From NCBI RefSeq assembly GCF_009765755.1, contig NZ_LMUV01000011.1, positions 1,202,734 to 1,266,733 on the forward strand: DNA of 64,000 nt. Direction: 5' to 3'. Every line of letters begins with the position of its first letter. The first letter of the stretch is position 1. The notes beneath the pieces are model-generated. The model worked only from the letters and a program-made list of their open reading frames with translations, had not been told where the DNA came from and did not search any database. The DNA is from Rhodanobacter sp. L36. GTDB lineage: Bacteria > Pseudomonadota > Gammaproteobacteria > Xanthomonadales > Rhodanobacteraceae. Below are positions 40,561 to 49,393 of this stretch, piece by piece. The position numbers and the translations under genes were made by a program.

Positions 40561-40982
40561 CACCAGCAATTACCGTTGCTGTTCGACGTGGTATCAGTCG
40601 CTGCTGGCAGCTTGACGCCCGCGTTGCTGATCGAAAGTGCTTGGCACGCATCACTGGCTTGCGCCCCCTGGGGCGTTGCTTTTGCCTTGAATGCCTGCGC
40701 CGACGTACTGCCGGATGCCACATCTGATGTCGCCAGATAAAAACCCTTCTCCGACGTTGCCGGCGCCGAAAATCCGACATCGCTCAACGATCCATAGTGA
40801 TTGTTGGTCGCATAGAAGCGCTCCTGCGCGTTGGCGATACGCAGCAGCAGTGCCTGACCGTCGCCTCTCCGGGCACGAAACGCATAACGTCCGTAGGCCG
40901 GAATCGCGACAGCGGCAAGGATGGCGATAATCAGTACCACCACCATCAGTTCAACCAACGTAAAACCGCGCTCGCGTTCCAT
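40560..40982 (-). CDS. pilE: PilE-type minor pilin, cluster 2
   Basis: The 140-residue pilin has the signal ERG then FTLVELMVVVLIIAILAAVAIP, with Glu+5, then AYGRYAFRARRGDGQALLLRIANAQERFYATNNHYG, the PilE helix, and a C-terminal loop with two cysteines (DACQALS, NGNCW) fitting the disulfide region. The start is ATG 40980-40982, with AAGGGG 7 bases before; a longer frame overlaps the pilY1 end but lacks pilin features. It lies 22 bases after pilY1 and overlaps fimU. It is 14 residues shorter than the cluster 1 PilE. Confidence 0.9.
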   Translation of the reverse strand: MERERGFTLVELMVVVLIIAILAAVAIPAYGRYAFRARRGDGQALLLRIANAQERFYATNNHYGSLSDVGFSAPATSEKGFYLATSDVASGSTSAQAFKAKATPQGAQASDACQALSISNAGVKLPAATDTTSNSNGNCW

Positions 40983-41004
40983 CGTATGTCCCCTTGTGCC
41001 GACA

Positions 41005-44000
41005 TCACTGGTCATTGTTGAGCTCTCGCCAAGAGCGACGGCGCCAGATGGCGTCGTCGATGGAAAGTAAGCCGCCACCTGCGACGCTCAACCCGGGAAT
41101 CAACAGGTGTCCGCCACCCACGCTCGTTGCCACCGGCAAGGTGCCGCTGGTGGGTGGATTGTTCACGATGGCACCGACCGGTTGGTATGCGACGCCGCCC
41201 GAACTCCAGCCACCACCGAGAGAAGAAAGACCGCCATCCGCTCCGCCTGTGGCCGCGTCAACCACCATCACCGCGCCCGTGTCATCCGCTGCACACGGAT
41301 CATCGCTTTGCGGAATCAGCGTTGTGATGACCACGCGATTCGTATCGAACAACGCGGTTGGCGTAACCACCATGCGCTCGCCCGTGTCGATCAGGTTGAA
41401 ATACCAGCCGCTCTGGCTCGAGCTGACGGTATTGCTGGTCACGCCGCGCAATGTCTGACCGCTGGTACTGCCCGAGGTGCTTGCCAAATCCGACAGAAGT
41501 TGTGGCTGCAGATTCGTGGTGCCGACCACCGTGGTTCCAAGATCGCGTATGCCGTAAACGGCCTGCTGTTGCTGGTTGGCCACGGCATTGTCGTACGCAC
41601 CCAGGTACTTGCCCGTGCCGAAAACCACGATGAATTTGTTGGTCGCCGGATCAGGGAACAACCGCGGCATCAACGTGATGGGCTGTGCGTACGCTGTTGT
41701 CGGCTGGTAAGCCAGGGTCACTGTCCAGAGTGACGGGTCGGGGTTGGTCAAGTCGTAACGCCATAGCTGGCCGACGAGATCACCGGCAAAAGCCACGTCA
41801 TCGACCTGATCGTTGTTGTAGTCACCCAACACCGGCGTACCTAATCCGTAGCTGGTAATGGCTTTCGTGCCGATCATCGTCGGCGTCTTCAATTCGTTGA
41901 TCAACGCACCGGTCTGCGCATCCAGCACGAACAGCGAACTGAAACTGTTGTACGCCGGGTTCGTGGTGCAACCCAGAGGTGCATCGCTTGCCTTGCAGTC
42001 CGGGAAATAACCACCCGGTACAAGGACCACCCAACGGCCATTGGCAAGACGCCCGATATTGGCCTGCCCGAAGGTGTAACCGAGATCCGCCGGTTTGCCG
42101 CCGGGATTGGTTCCCGTTGCAGCTGGAGCCGGCGCGGCACCCGATGCCACCGGCAACATGTCGGCATTGAATTCCCACAGTACGGAGCTGCTGGCCGTAC
42201 TCTCGTTCACCGTCAACGGATTGGTGATATCCAGTGCATAGACCCCGCGACCACCGAGCCGCAGCCCGCCAACCAGGATCGTGTGCCAGCTGCCGTCCGT
42301 GCCTCCCGAATTCGGAAAAAACACGTCGCGCGTCACCGGTGTGGCATCGACGCCCGATACAGGTTTGAAATTTTTCGACAAGGTCAACGCACCCAGGTTC
42401 GGATACACCGCGCGCGGCACGTAAGCCCACAATTCGTTGCCGCTGGTGGAAGTCCTCGTACCGTCGGCGTTCTGGGTAGCGTCGAACGCGTGCAGCATGC
42501 CGTCGTTGGCGGCGACGTACACCGTCGGCGTACGCGTGTTGTACGTCTGCACGAACTGGTCGTAGCCATGTGGCGTGGTCGCCACCGCAGCGCGTGCCTC
42601 GGGTGAATTTGCGGGCCAGTTATTATTGCTGTAGCCGTTGGCTGGATAGGCGACGTACACCGGCTGCGCATTGATGACGGCACCAAGCAAGGCGGTGCGC
42701 AAGCGCATCACTCCGTTGTTCTCCGAGGTGCGATCGCCACGCAGCCAGGCCAGCCGGGTCTGCGCGCTATCGCCGGTTGCCGTGCTGGCAGGTATACCGA
42801 GATTCGTTACTTCGGCCGCATCCAGACCGCCCCATTGAAACGGAATGCCTGTCACGCCGGTGCCGCCTGCGTTGGCTTTCGCGGTGAGAATCTGTCGCGA
42901 TGTCGTACGCGCCGTAAGCAACGCACCCACATCCCATGCACCGCCACTAACCGTCCCGTCGGCATTCAGGAAAGATGCGGTGAATGTGCCACTCCAGCTA
43001 CCGAGATTGAAACCGGTATTGAAGCCCAGCGAATTCGCAATCAGCACGCTGGTATTGAGCGCGCCGGTCGCCGGGGGAGCCGCCTGTGCACCGATGTTGC
43101 TGAGAATCGAGCCCAGTTGGGTCGTCAGCTGTGAAGGACTGGTTGCACTGAAGTACAGGCCTCTGCTGTTAAGGGCTGCATGCCACGTATCGTCGATACC
43201 CGTGCCGTCACTCACGCTGCTCGTGTCATTGACCTTGGGCCATTTTGTGCCGCCCGCGATCAGGCTGTTGAGCGTGGTGGCGTTTTGCGACAAGGTGCCG
43301 TTGACACCCAAACCCACCGCATACATATCGATATGCTGCCAGACCGCTGGATCGTTGCTGGGATTGAAATAATCGGCGTCTGGAGCCTGAGTCGGTTGGG
43401 TATAACTGGTACCCGACCAGTAAGCCGGCAAATTGTTGGCTATGCCCGGCTGAAGATCATTCGCCCAATAGTAGAAAGCGAGATCGGAAAGCGTTGGCGT
43501 GGTTGCACTGCCACTCGTGCGGTTCCAATAGACGCTGGTGCTGCCTGACGAGTTTGAATACATCTTGCCATCAGGCAAGGTGACGACGTTGCCGGGGAAA
43601 CCGGATCCCGGCGCACTGGAAGGTGTGTCCTGCGTCCAATAACCATCGGTCACCAGAATGTGGAAATTCTTCCGGCACGTCAGATCCTTGGCATCGTTGT
43701 TGGTTTTTCCGTTCCAGTAAGGGTCCTTGTTGTTGGTGGTCGGACTCTGGCTGAAATATTTTCCCACTCTGATCGTGGCATCCAGACTTGGCGTGCCGCC
43801 TTTATTCGGTGATGCATAGAGAAAGTTGAAAAAGTTGGTGCGTTGCGTACCGCTGAAAAGCCCGATCGTGCTGCCGGTCGCGAGCGTATTGGCATTCATG
43901 TTCTGCCAGACGATCTGGATCGTGCCCGCAGCCACATTGGCAAATGCCTGCGACAACGACGTTCGGGCCATCAGGTTGCGTGTGCGGTAATAGGAATACC

Positions 44001-44766
44001 AGTTGGCAAAGTTTTTCTGTAACGCGAGCGCCGTGGCGTCGCTCGTATTCGGCACCGTGTGGATGCCATAACTGCTGTCGGAATCAACATTCCCGCTACC
44101 GTTATACGTATACCAAAACCCACCAGCACCCGAAGATACGCTGGTCGGTATGCCGACAGAGCTGCAAGCGCCATTGTTGTACCAGACGCCTGCCACGGAG
44201 GCCTTGGCCTGGTTACTGCAATTGGACGCGTAGACGTCCGAGGGGAAACCCGTCGCCGTCGTTTTGAAAGACGTGGATAAATTGACGGTAGTGCTGCAGC
44301 CTGTACTCGTATTTGCGCAGATGCCATCCCGCCATGCTGCCGTATAGGTGGCGTCGGGAAAAGAAGTGCCATCCGGATTGGATGGCGGGCTATACGTCTT
44401 GGTCGGATCGTAATAGACGTAATTGTAGGATGCCGAGTAATAGCGTTTCGATTTGTAACCGGTTCCATTGCCGTCCGCGTTGTCGACAGTGTCCGGCAAT
44501 CCAGAGGAGCCCATGGAGCCGGAGTCATCGAAGGTCAGCGCGATATTCGGCGCCACCGTCTGAGTCAATTGCGGCGGCGTTGTGCCGAGATCCACCACAC
44601 CTGTGCTTGAACTGCCAGCCGGAGCGGCCGAAACATCCGGGCTTACGGAAATCACCACGATCGCGGTGGCCACATAAGCTGGCGCGGACATGCCACCCAT
44701 AACCGTCAACATGAAAGCTAACGAAGCGTGGCGCAGACGCTTGGGAAACGAACGACCGACAAGCAT
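41005..44766 (-). CDS. pilY1: PilY1-type pilus tip/biogenesis protein, cluster 2 (MIDAS present)
   Basis: The 1253-residue exported protein begins with a hydrophobic signal region and, at residues 80-86, carries the von Willebrand A metal motif DDSGSMG (DxSxS), followed by ILVTDGYWTQ. The C-terminal PilY1 propeller contains VYVAANDGMLHAFD, WAYVPRAVYPN, and the calcium loop DYNNDQVDD (41797-41823), ending WRRRSWRELNNDQ. PilY1 at the pilus tip binds calcium to set pilus extension and retraction and mediates adhesion and surface sensing. ATG 44764-44766 has a GGAG 10 bases before; a TTG at 44785-44787, overlapping the pilX stop, would add seven residues. Cluster 1 has a PilY1 without this motif. 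Confidence 0.93.
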   Translation of the reverse strand: MLVGRSFPKRLRHASLAFMLTVMGGMSAPAYVATAIVVISVSPDVSAAPAGSSSTGVVDLGTTPPQLTQTVAPNIALTFDDSGSMGSSGLPDTVDNADGNGTGYKSKRYYSASYNYVYYDPTKTYSPPSNPDGTSFPDATYTAAWRDGICANTSTGCSTTVNLSTSFKTTATGFPSDVYASNCSNQAKASVAGVWYNNGACSSVGIPTSVSSGAGGFWYTYNGSGNVDSDSSYGIHTVPNTSDATALALQKNFANWYSYYRTRNLMARTSLSQAFANVAAGTIQIVWQNMNANTLATGSTIGLFSGTQRTNFFNFLYASPNKGGTPSLDATIRVGKYFSQSPTTNNKDPYWNGKTNNDAKDLTCRKNFHILVTDGYWTQDTPSSAPGSGFPGNVVTLPDGKMYSNSSGSTSVYWNRTSGSATTPTLSDLAFYYWANDLQPGIANNLPAYWSGTSYTQPTQAPDADYFNPSNDPAVWQHIDMYAVGLGVNGTLSQNATTLNSLIAGGTKWPKVNDTSSVSDGTGIDDTWHAALNSRGLYFSATSPSQLTTQLGSILSNIGAQAAPPATGALNTSVLIANSLGFNTGFNLGSWSGTFTASFLNADGTVSGGAWDVGALLTARTTSRQILTAKANAGGTGVTGIPFQWGGLDAAEVTNLGIPASTATGDSAQTRLAWLRGDRTSENNGVMRLRTALLGAVINAQPVYVAYPANGYSNNNWPANSPEARAAVATTPHGYDQFVQTYNTRTPTVYVAANDGMLHAFDATQNADGTRTSTSGNELWAYVPRAVYPNLGALTLSKNFKPVSGVDATPVTRDVFFPNSGGTDGSWHTILVGGLRLGGRGVYALDITNPLTVNESTASSSVLWEFNADMLPVASGAAPAPAATGTNPGGKPADLGYTFGQANIGRLANGRWVVLVPGGYFPDCKASDAPLGCTTNPAYNSFSSLFVLDAQTGALINELKTPTMIGTKAITSYGLGTPVLGDYNNDQVDDVAFAGDLVGQLWRYDLTNPDPSLWTVTLAYQPTTAYAQPITLMPRLFPDPATNKFIVVFGTGKYLGAYDNAVANQQQQAVYGIRDLGTTVVGTTNLQPQLLSDLASTSGSTSGQTLRGVTSNTVSSSQSGWYFNLIDTGERMVVTPTALFDTNRVVITTLIPQSDDPCAADDTGAVMVVDAATGGADGGLSSLGGGWSSGGVAYQPVGAIVNNPPTSGTLPVATSVGGGHLLIPGLSVAGGGLLSIDDAIWRRRSWRELNNDQ

Positions 44767-44783
44767 GATTCTGGAACTCCGTT

Positions 44784-45431
44784 TCAATTGCTCTTCGCGG
44801 CGAATGTGCTTTCCAGCACGCGCACGGTGTTGTTGCTACCGCCACTGGCACGGGCGGTAATCCTGTAGATATGCCTTGTCGTACTCGTGTAACCGACGCC
44901 ACCGGTGCCCGTGGCGCCGGACTCATGCAGGCTGCCACTGATGCCCGGCGCGTACTCGACGCCCATGTCCTCGATCATGTAGCGCGGGTTATCTGCAAGA
45001 TTGCCGTGCTGAGTCGAACTTGCAAATGCGGTGTAATTCGTTCCATCGCCATAACCTTTGTATTCGGTAGCACCAGCGGTAACCCACCCTTGCTTGGAGC
45101 GGAAACTGGTTACGTTGGCTATCGGATTGGCCGGATCGAAAATGTAGCAGTCCGTGAAGGTGCCGCTGCCACAGTGGAGGTGCGTGCCGAGGCTGCTCGC
45201 GCTGGTCCACAATTTCCATTCGGCGCCACGCAACGCAGTCTGCGCACTCATCTCGGCCTGCTGCGCATTGAATAGCCCGCCGGCCATGCGCTCCTGCAAC
45301 AACGAACGACTGGATGCGCTGATCGCCAGGATGGTCAGCAACAGCAAAAAGATCAGCGCCACCACCAATACCGCGCCACGTTGCGTACGCGCGGCTTGAT
45401 GAAACGGTGGCAGCTTGTTGGACATTTGCAT
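44784..45431 (-). CDS. pilX: Type IV pilus minor protein PilX, cluster 2
   Basis: The 215-residue protein has the PilX signature: basic leader ending TQRG, then AVLVVALIFLLLLTILAISASS, LLQERMAGGLFNAQQAEMSAQTALRGAEWKLW. The body ends with RVLESTFAAKSN. The start ATG 45429-45431 has GGAG six bases before. It lies 56 bases after pilW and directly before pilY1. It is thought to join the minor-pilin priming complex. It shares the N-terminal pattern with the cluster 1 PilX (207 residues) but has a distinct body. Confidence 0.9.
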   Translation of the reverse strand: MQMSNKLPPFHQAARTQRGAVLVVALIFLLLLTILAISASSRSLLQERMAGGLFNAQQAEMSAQTALRGAEWKLWTSASSLGTHLHCGSGTFTDCYIFDPANPIANVTSFRSKQGWVTAGATEYKGYGDGTNYTAFASSTQHGNLADNPRYMIEDMGVEYAPGISGSLHESGATGTGGVGYTSTTRHIYRITARASGGSNNTVRVLESTFAAKSN

Positions 45432-45487
45432 GATGACTCCATTGATCTATATTCAGCGCAGACGGCATCGAGAAACCGCGTGCGGCA

Positions 45488-46861
45488 TCATGGGTTGTAA
45501 TTGCGTAGAGCGACCAGCACGGTGAATTCACGCCGCAGCATCTGATCGACAAAGCCCTGCTGGTTCGGCGTGACCTGGCGAGTGCTTTCCGGCGCAACGG
45601 CCACGGTGTTTCCGTCGATGCTGTAGGCGTACATCATGTCGTCGGCTGCGAGCGTATAGAGCGGTACCTGACCGTCCATCAGGATGCTGACTTCAATACT
45701 GGTCACCCCGCGCCATAAACATCCGACAGCGGTTATGGCATTGATTTCGGCGGGCGGACAGTTGGTGGAGGCGTCGATCTGGCTGGCGGTGAGAAAACTT
45801 GTATTGCCGCTGGAGTCCTGCACGCCGTATTTGAAATCCAGGCGCTCGATGCCACGTACCAACTCGTCCTCCGAGCCACCTTTTTTGGTCGGATCACCGC
45901 CATTGATGCGCCGCATGAGCGCGCCAGTAAATGGGGCGGCGTTGTCGTTATTGACGCTGACCACTTTCAGATAATAGGTCACTGTCTGCAGATCGCGATT
46001 GACGTCAAATAATTTGGGTGCCGATTCAGGTTGCTGCGCTGCAGGCGTATTACTGCTGCCTGTACCGAAACCATCGGTAGAGTTGATTACCGGCACAATC
46101 ACGCCGGTAGCGGATGCCGTTGCCGGAAATATCTGGGCATTCGAGCAGTCGGCAAGCATCGCCAGATCGCCATTGGCGAAGTTGGTTACTGGCGGCTCAT
46201 CCGCAGAGGAATCCGGAATCAAGGTAATTGAATTGATCGTGCCCATGCTGGAAGACGTGGCAATTTTGCTTGCACCTGGCCCACCGATCGCCCAACCACT
46301 GGAAGGATTGACATAACGCACGGTAATGACATCCGTGCCGCTGACGCGAGCGCCCAATGTCTTTCCCATGGACGGCAATCCGGCTGCGGCCGGATTGGCT
46401 GGCGAACACGTTGCATCCGTAAGACCGCAGTCGTAGCCGCGCATGAAGAGGAACGACGGCATGCTGTACGGCGTCGAAGGTGCCGGCGGATACGCATGGC
46501 CTCCGCTGCTGGCACCCCATGCTGTGGTGACGTCACTGAGCGCACCCGTCAGATTCCTGGCGTAAACCTTGGGAGAGCGCAGATGGTCCAAGTACACGCC
46601 TCCCGTGCCTGCCTGTGCCACACCGCCGGTACCGGTGCAGTACTGGCCATTGGCCATGTGCAAATCGTTACTGAGCCGGCTGATTGCAAAACGCCCTTCT
46701 TCCTGCAGCCGGGCCAACTGAGTCTGCGTGCGATTACTGCTGGAGGTTGAAATGAATATGGTAACGATGCCGCCTGCAACGATCAGGCCCAGCACCATCG
46801 CCACCATCAGTTCAATCAATGTCACTCCCCGCTGGCGGTGAAAACAAATGCGCTCCCTCAC
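45488..46861 (-). CDS. pilW: Type IV pilus minor pilin PilW, cluster 2
   Basis: The 457-residue protein has the prepilin signal QRG then VTLIELMVAMVLGLIVAGGIVTIF with Glu+5, followed by SNRTQTQLARLQEEGRFAISRLSNDLHMANG, the PilW segment, and a long C-terminal body with ELVRGIERLDFKYGVQ, characteristic of this family. The start is GTG 46859-46861, overlapping the pilV stop; no ATG precedes the signal. It is 69 residues longer than the cluster 1 PilW, mostly in the body. Confidence 0.92.
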   Translation of the reverse strand: MRERICFHRQRGVTLIELMVAMVLGLIVAGGIVTIFISTSSSNRTQTQLARLQEEGRFAISRLSNDLHMANGQYCTGTGGVAQAGTGGVYLDHLRSPKVYARNLTGALSDVTTAWGASSGGHAYPPAPSTPYSMPSFLFMRGYDCGLTDATCSPANPAAAGLPSMGKTLGARVSGTDVITVRYVNPSSGWAIGGPGASKIATSSSMGTINSITLIPDSSADEPPVTNFANGDLAMLADCSNAQIFPATASATGVIVPVINSTDGFGTGSSNTPAAQQPESAPKLFDVNRDLQTVTYYLKVVSVNNDNAAPFTGALMRRINGGDPTKKGGSEDELVRGIERLDFKYGVQDSSGNTSFLTASQIDASTNCPPAEINAITAVGCLWRGVTSIEVSILMDGQVPLYTLAADDMMYAYSIDGNTVAVAPESTRQVTPNQQGFVDQMLRREFTVLVALRNYNP

Positions 46862-47394
46862 GGCTGAAACTCCCAGGTAAAAGTCTGGATTTGTGCAGCG
46901 GCATTCGATTGACTGGCCTGATCGCCTGCCGAGCGCTCACTCCATTGGATCTGCATGTTGCAATTACCGCCATAAGGAGGGCGAAAATTGATCTGTGCAG
47001 TGGGGTTGTATCCGGCGCTGGTGGTACCGCCGCAAGTAATAGTGGCTTGTGGATTGGGCAGGAAAGCGCGTAGCTGGCTGCTCCACATCTGTTGATCGCG
47101 GGCCGCAAGACTGGTTGCGTTGCAGGCAGTTGTTGAGCAATCGACGGAAGCAACTGCAAGGGGGTATCCGCTGCTGTTGTATTTCCCGCTCCACACGCCT
47201 ACGGAGTTGGCGCTCATGCGATTGGCCATGTTATTGGCCAGAAAGATCACCTGCGTTCGCAGATAGGCGCCGTGGTTGGAGCGGGTCGCCATCACCATCA
47301 ATCCAGCCAGGCCAATCAGGCCAATGCTGAAGATCAGTGTCGCGACCAGAACTTCGATCAGCGAGATACCTCGCTGGCGCGACATGCATCCCAT
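46858..47394 (-). CDS. pilV: Type IV pilus minor pilin PilV, cluster 2
   Basis: The 178-residue protein has the canonical signal QRG then ISLIEVLVATLIFSIGLIGLAGLMVMAT (Glu+5), then NHGAYLRTQVIFLANNMANRM, the PilV segment, and a Cys-containing C-terminal part (VDCSTTACN, ATITCGG). The start is ATG 47392-47394 with GGGAGAG six bases before; the upstream frame is not pilin-like. It is the first gene of cluster 2 and overlaps pilW by GTGA. Unlike the cluster 1 PilV, it keeps the usual Glu+5. Confidence 0.9.
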   Translation of the reverse strand: MGCMSRQRGISLIEVLVATLIFSIGLIGLAGLMVMATRSNHGAYLRTQVIFLANNMANRMSANSVGVWSGKYNSSGYPLAVASVDCSTTACNATSLAARDQQMWSSQLRAFLPNPQATITCGGTTSAGYNPTAQINFRPPYGGNCNMQIQWSERSAGDQASQSNAAAQIQTFTWEFQP

Positions 47395-47610
47395 GAAAAA
47401 CTCTCCCGACACCCCCGCGTGCAGGGTACGCGCCGCTTGCGCGCCGTCCATCGCTGGCCGACAAGCGGTAGAAGTTGGCCGACGAGTGGATGAAAACAGG
47501 ATGGAAGCTTGATCTGCATCGAATGCGCATGTCTGCTTACCCGACGACGACGACTCACTCGTTTCTTGTGACTATCGCCATGAATGAATCCGCCAGGGTG
47601 GGTGCACGGC

Positions 47611-47639
47611 TTGCGCCATATCGCATCGCACCGTAAAAT
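47611..47639 (+). promoter_or_regulatory. Sigma-70 promoter for tRNA-Thr
   Basis: TTGCGC at 47611-47616, a 17-base spacer and TAAAAT at 47634-47639. The tRNA starts 13 bases after the -10 box, the same spacing as for tRNA-Val in this window. Confidence 0.78.
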
Positions 47640-47651
47640 TCGCGGCTCTTC

Positions 47652-47727
47652 GCCGGAATAGCTCAGTTGGTAGAGCGGCGCATTCGTAATGCGTAGGTCG
47701 TAGGTTCGATTCCTATTTCCGGCACCA
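47652..47727 (+). tRNA. tRNA-Thr (anticodon CGT)
   Basis: Complete cloverleaf: acceptor GCCGGAA/TTCCGGC, D-arm GCTC/GAGC, anticodon stem GCGCA/TGCGT with loop TTCGTAA (anticodon CGT, reading ACG), T-arm GTAGG-TTCGATT-CCTAT, discriminator A and encoded CCA. A consensus promoter precedes it and a strong hairpin starts at the last base. Confidence 0.96.
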
Positions 47728-47767
47728 GATATGAAAAGGCCCGCTTGATGCGGGCCTTTTCATATCT
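47727..47767. terminator. Bidirectional terminator between tRNA-Thr and ispH
   Basis: Perfect 18-base inverted repeat (arms 47727-47744 and 47750-47767; core AAAAGGCCCGC / GCGGGCCTTTT) with a 5-base loop. It lies between convergent transcripts and has T-runs on both strands. Confidence 0.88.
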
Positions 47768-47793
47768 GTCCTTTCGTATCCGTAAAAGACGGA

Positions 47794-48756
47794 TCAGAAA
47801 TTCGCCGAGCTGTTGTTGCCGATCACGCGCAATTCTTTTGGCAATGCAAAAGTGATGTTTTCCGGCTCGCCGTCCAGTTCACGCACTTCGCCCGCGCCCC
47901 AGGACTGCAGACGCGCGATGACGTCGCGTACCAGTTTGTCTGGCGCTGATGCGCCGGCGGTAAGACCAATGTGCTCGACGCCTTCAAGCCACGCACGATC
48001 GATATTTTCGGCGCCGTCGATGAGGAACGAACGCACGCCCTGCTTCTCGGCCAGTTCGCGCAGCCTATTTGAATTGGAGCTGTTGACGGAACCGACAACC
48101 AGCATCAGATCGACCGCATCGGCGAGCCGGCGCACCGCATCCTGCCGATTCTGCGTGGCATAGCAGATGTCGTCTTTTCGCGGACCTTCGATGTCCGGAA
48201 ACTTCGTGCGCAATGCTTCGATGATCGCCTTGGTGTCGTCTACCGAAAGGGTGGTTTGTGTCACATAGGACAACGCGTGCCGAAATTGAGGCGCGAGTTG
48301 TTCGACGCTTTGCAGCGATTCGACCAGCAGAATCTCGCCGGAGTTCGCCGGATTCCATTGACCCATGGTGCCTTCGACTTCCGGATGTCCCGCGTGGCCG
48401 ATCAGCACCACGCTGCGACCGATGCGGCCGAGCCGCGCAACTTCCATGTGCACCTTGGTGACCAGTGGACACGTGGCGTCGAATACCTTGAGATGGCGCG
48501 CATCGGCTTCCTCGCGCACTGCCTGCGACACGCCGTGTGCGCTGAAGATCACCGTCGCCCCGTCCGGCACTTCGTGGAGTTCTTCGACGAATACCGCGCC
48601 GTCGGCGCGCAATTTGTCGACCACGTAGCGGTTGTGCACGACTTCGTGGCGCACGTAGATCGGTGCGCCCCAGGATTCCAGCGCGCGCTCGACAATGGCG
48701 ATGGCGCGATCAACGCCGGCGCAAAAACCACGAGGATTGGCGAGCAGGATGTCCAG
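47794..48756 (-). CDS. ispH: 4-hydroxy-3-methylbut-2-enyl diphosphate reductase, non-canonical CTG start
   Basis: IspH makes IPP and DMAPP in the last step of the MEP isoprenoid pathway with a 4Fe-4S cluster. Numbered from CTG 48754-48756, this 320-residue protein begins [18 protein letters not shown], matching E. coli IspH residue for residue, with cluster cysteines at 12, 96 and 198 (12, 96, 197 in E. coli). No ATG, GTG or TTG exists between the preceding in-frame stop (48808-48810) and this point; only CTG or near-cognate ATT/ATC/ATA are available. The first ordinary start, GTG 48652-48654, would delete Cys12 and cannot give an active enzyme. It follows lspA by 35 bases in the ribF-ileS-lspA-ispH run. 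Confidence 0.9.
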   Translation of the reverse strand: MDILLANPRGFCAGVDRAIAIVERALESWGAPIYVRHEVVHNRYVVDKLRADGAVFVEELHEVPDGATVIFSAHGVSQAVREEADARHLKVFDATCPLVTKVHMEVARLGRIGRSVVLIGHAGHPEVEGTMGQWNPANSGEILLVESLQSVEQLAPQFRHALSYVTQTTLSVDDTKAIIEALRTKFPDIEGPRKDDICYATQNRQDAVRRLADAVDLMLVVGSVNSSNSNRLRELAEKQGVRSFLIDGAENIDRAWLEGVEHIGLTAGASAPDKLVRDVIARLQSWGAGEVRELDGEPENITFALPKELRVIGNNSSANF

Positions 48757-48791
48757 GGAATGTCTCGTCGGTCGCGAAAGTGGAATGGTGA

Positions 48792-49292
48792 TTATCGCAC
48801 GCGTTTTTCAGGCTTGCCGGCAAACAGTCCGAACACGACCAGCGCGACCGCGCCCACGGTGATACCGCAGTCGGCGAGGTTGAAGATCGGGTAATTCCAG
48901 TCGCGGAAATACACGTGAATGAAATCGGTGACCTGCGACGCGTGCAGGCGATCGACCAGGTTGCCGAGCGCGCCGCCGATGATCAGCCCGAGCGGCATGC
49001 CGGTGCGCCAATCCCGACGCGGCGTGCGCGCCAACCACGTCAACAGCACGGCACTGACCACCAGTGCGAGCAACACAAAGAACCAGCGCTGCCAACCGCT
49101 GCCGCCAGCGAGAAAACTGAAAGCCGCGCCGCTATTGAACGCGAGTGTCCAGTTGAGAAAGCCGGGAATCACCGGATGCGGCACGCCCATCGGTTGCAAC
49201 GCGTGCGTGGCCCACCACTTGCTGAGCTGGTCGAGTGCGACGACGACGGCGGACAGCCACAGCCAGATGAGCGCATTGGGTTTGGAGGACAT
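48792..49292 (-). CDS. lspA: Lipoprotein signal peptidase (signal peptidase II)
   Basis: The 166-residue membrane aspartic protease removes signal peptides from prolipoproteins after lipid attachment. Four hydrophobic segments are visible. The conserved catalytic aspartates fall at D123 (VTDFIHV) and D141 (FNLADCGI), the same numbers as in E. coli, and other family motifs are [17 protein letters not shown] and GNLVDRL. ATG 49290-49292 is chosen; a TTG five codons upstream is less likely. It lies between ileS (upstream, across a REP-like repeat) and ispH. Confidence 0.95.
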   Translation of the reverse strand: MSSKPNALIWLWLSAVVVALDQLSKWWATHALQPMGVPHPVIPGFLNWTLAFNSGAAFSFLAGGSGWQRWFFVLLALVVSAVLLTWLARTPRRDWRTGMPLGLIIGGALGNLVDRLHASQVTDFIHVYFRDWNYPIFNLADCGITVGAVALVVFGLFAGKPEKRVR

Positions 49293-49316
49293 GGACAAAA
49301 CCTGCAAAAGAGAACC

Positions 49317-49388
49317 TGTAGGAGCGCACCCTGTGCGCGATGCTCTTTCGTCATGTCACCAGAAAGCATCGCGCACGGGTGCGCTTCT
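49317..49388. repeat. REP-like palindromic repeat (copy 1)
   Basis: An imperfect inverted repeat: AGGAGCGCACCCTGTGCGCG and ATGCTCTTT on one arm pair with AAAGCAT and CGCGCACGGGTGCGCTT on the other. It sits between ileS and lspA inside a run of co-directional genes. A second copy with the same core lies at 59858-59926. Confidence 0.75.
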
Positions 49389-49393
49389 GCGCA

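Noticed and set aside
48652..48654. GTG as start of ispH
   Set aside because: It would remove the conserved N-terminus with cluster cysteine 12.
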